A stretch of 64,000 nt of DNA, taken from an uncultured Alphaproteobacteria bacterium (GTDB lineage: Bacteria; Pseudomonadota; Alphaproteobacteria; RF32; CAG-239). Below, piece after piece: positions 63,326 through 64,000 of this stretch. The notes under the pieces are model-generated. The model was not told the origin of the DNA. It ran no database searches and was given only the letters and a program-made list of their open reading frames with translations. The position numbers and the translations under genes are program-made. The stretch's first letter is position 1. Each line of letters opens with the position of its first letter. The stretch lies in NCBI GenBank assembly GCA_944392275.1, contig CALXWA010000001.1, forward strand, positions 130,737-194,736. Direction: 5' to 3'.

Positions 63326-64000
63326 ATGGCTGAAAAATTACAAAAATTGTTAATCATCTTACCATGCTATAATGAGGAAGAAATTTTACCCTCCACAATA
63401 AAAACCATGAAAAAGCTTTTGACCTCGCTGGTTAAAGAAAAAAAAGTCAGTCCCGAAAGTAAAATCTGTTTGGTAAATGATGGCTCAAAGGACAAAACTT
63501 GGGAGATTATCTCGCAAACCTGTGCTCAAGATAAAATGTTTGCCGGAATAAAGCTTTCTCGCAATTTTGGACACCAAAGTACAATTATTGCCGGCATGTA
63601 TAGCGTTGATGCCGATTTGTATGTAACAATCGATGCCGATTTGCAGGATAACCCGGAATGCATTGCCGAAATGTTAAAATGTGTGGAAGAGGGAGCAGAG
63701 GTTGTCTATGGTATCCGCAAATCTCGCAAAACCGACAGTATTTTCAAACGAACCAGTGCACAATTATATTATCGTTTGTTAAATTTGTTTGGGGTTGATG
63801 TCTTGTACAACCATGCGGATTATCGCTTAATGAGTCGTCGTGCGGTCGAAACCTTAAAACAATTTCCCGAGCGGAATCTCTTTTTGCGAGCAACAGTTCC
63901 CTTACTTGGCTTTAAGACGGCACAAGTTTATTACGACAGAACAGCCCGTACGGCCGGAGAAACAAAGTATCCCTTGAACAAAATGTTAGCTTTGGCCTGG
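63326..64000 (+). CDS. Family 2 glycosyltransferase, DPM/GtrB type (3' end beyond window)
   Basis: 225 codons to the window edge with no stop. LIILPCYNEEEILPSTIKTM, CLVNDGSKDKTWEII, KLSRNFGHQSTIIAGM, VTIDADLQDNPE and the C-terminal-side YDRTARTAGETKYPLNKM are hallmarks of GtrB/ArnC/DPM1-like polyprenyl-phosphate glycosyltransferases. The usual family has two C-terminal membrane helices after this point. GAGAGG precedes the ATG. Likely partner of GtrA. Confidence 0.92.
   Translation, partial: MAEKLQKLLIILPCYNEEEILPSTIKTMKKLLTSLVKEKKVSPESKICLVNDGSKDKTWEIISQTCAQDKMFAGIKLSRNFGHQSTIIAGMYSVDADLYVTIDADLQDNPECIAEMLKCVEEGAEVVYGIRKSRKTDSIFKRTSAQLYYRLLNLFGVDVLYNHADYRLMSRRAVETLKQFPERNLFLRATVPLLGFKTAQVYYDRTARTAGETKYPLNKMLALAW

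Overview
The window looks like a chromosome segment of an AT-rich, probably anaerobic and host-associated alphaproteobacterium. Four things support the class. There is a circularly permuted two-piece tmRNA (27061-27421). The gene order yceD-rpmF-plsX-fabH-ihfA-merR with a divergent bamE is present. SspB is followed by a ribbon-helix-helix gene, and sfsA-map-radC form a block. A perR-rubrerythrin unit facing a flavodiiron oxygen reductase points to low-oxygen life. Naming a genus would be a guess.

Layout. 1-8.1 kb: recG (partial), mfd, unknown genes, a TerB-like protein, a histidine phosphatase and an OmpA lipoprotein. 8.1-14.1 kb: a membrane protein, an M29 aminopeptidase, a divergent anmK, an AIDA-type autotransporter and tRNA-Pro(GGG). 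14.1-18.5 kb: merR-ihfA-fabH-plsX-rpmF-yceD and divergent bamE. 18.5-23.4 kb: an NhaD/ArsB-type transporter, trmJ with two secreted unknown proteins, cysE and an alpha/beta hydrolase. 23.4-26.3 kb: a large Cys-rich surface protein with 72-bp repeats (DUF285/BspA type). 26.3-31.4 kb: RHH-sspB, ssrA, the folA-thyA-dut thymidylate block, unknown genes and a SEC59-type lipid kinase. 31.5-37.6 kb: alaS, tspO, sfsA-map-radC and marC. 38.1-40.1 kb: a two-component system. 40.3-52.4 kb: a tightly overlapping surface-glycan operon. 52.5-52.6 kb: tRNA-Arg(TCT) and tRNA-Pro(TGG). 52.8-60.7 kb: a putative metallopeptidase, RNHCP protein, hsp20, a CorC-type protein, a beta-solenoid protein and oxidative-stress genes. 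60.7-61.9 kb: a shortened, frameshifted copy of the surface-protein cassette. 61.9-64 kb: GtrA and GT2 glycosyltransferases, the last cut by the window edge.

How the genes work together. The glycan operon encodes a 3,4-ketoisomerase, a PLP aminotransferase and an N-formyltransferase, which together would make a dTDP-3-formamido-3,6-dideoxyhexose. It also encodes a UDP-GlcNAc 2-epimerase, UDP-galactopyranose mutase, O-acetyl and GNAT-type transferases, and six glycosyltransferase-like proteins. It has no rmlAB, flippase, polymerase or ABC exporter, so those must lie elsewhere.

The most unusual signal is the pair of surface-protein cassettes 37 kb apart. They share a roughly 113-bp upstream element, the start region, signal peptide, C-terminal tail and terminator. 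The short copy's 5' architecture matches what an in-frame deletion between two 12-bp direct repeats in the long gene would give, and it carries one further frameshift.
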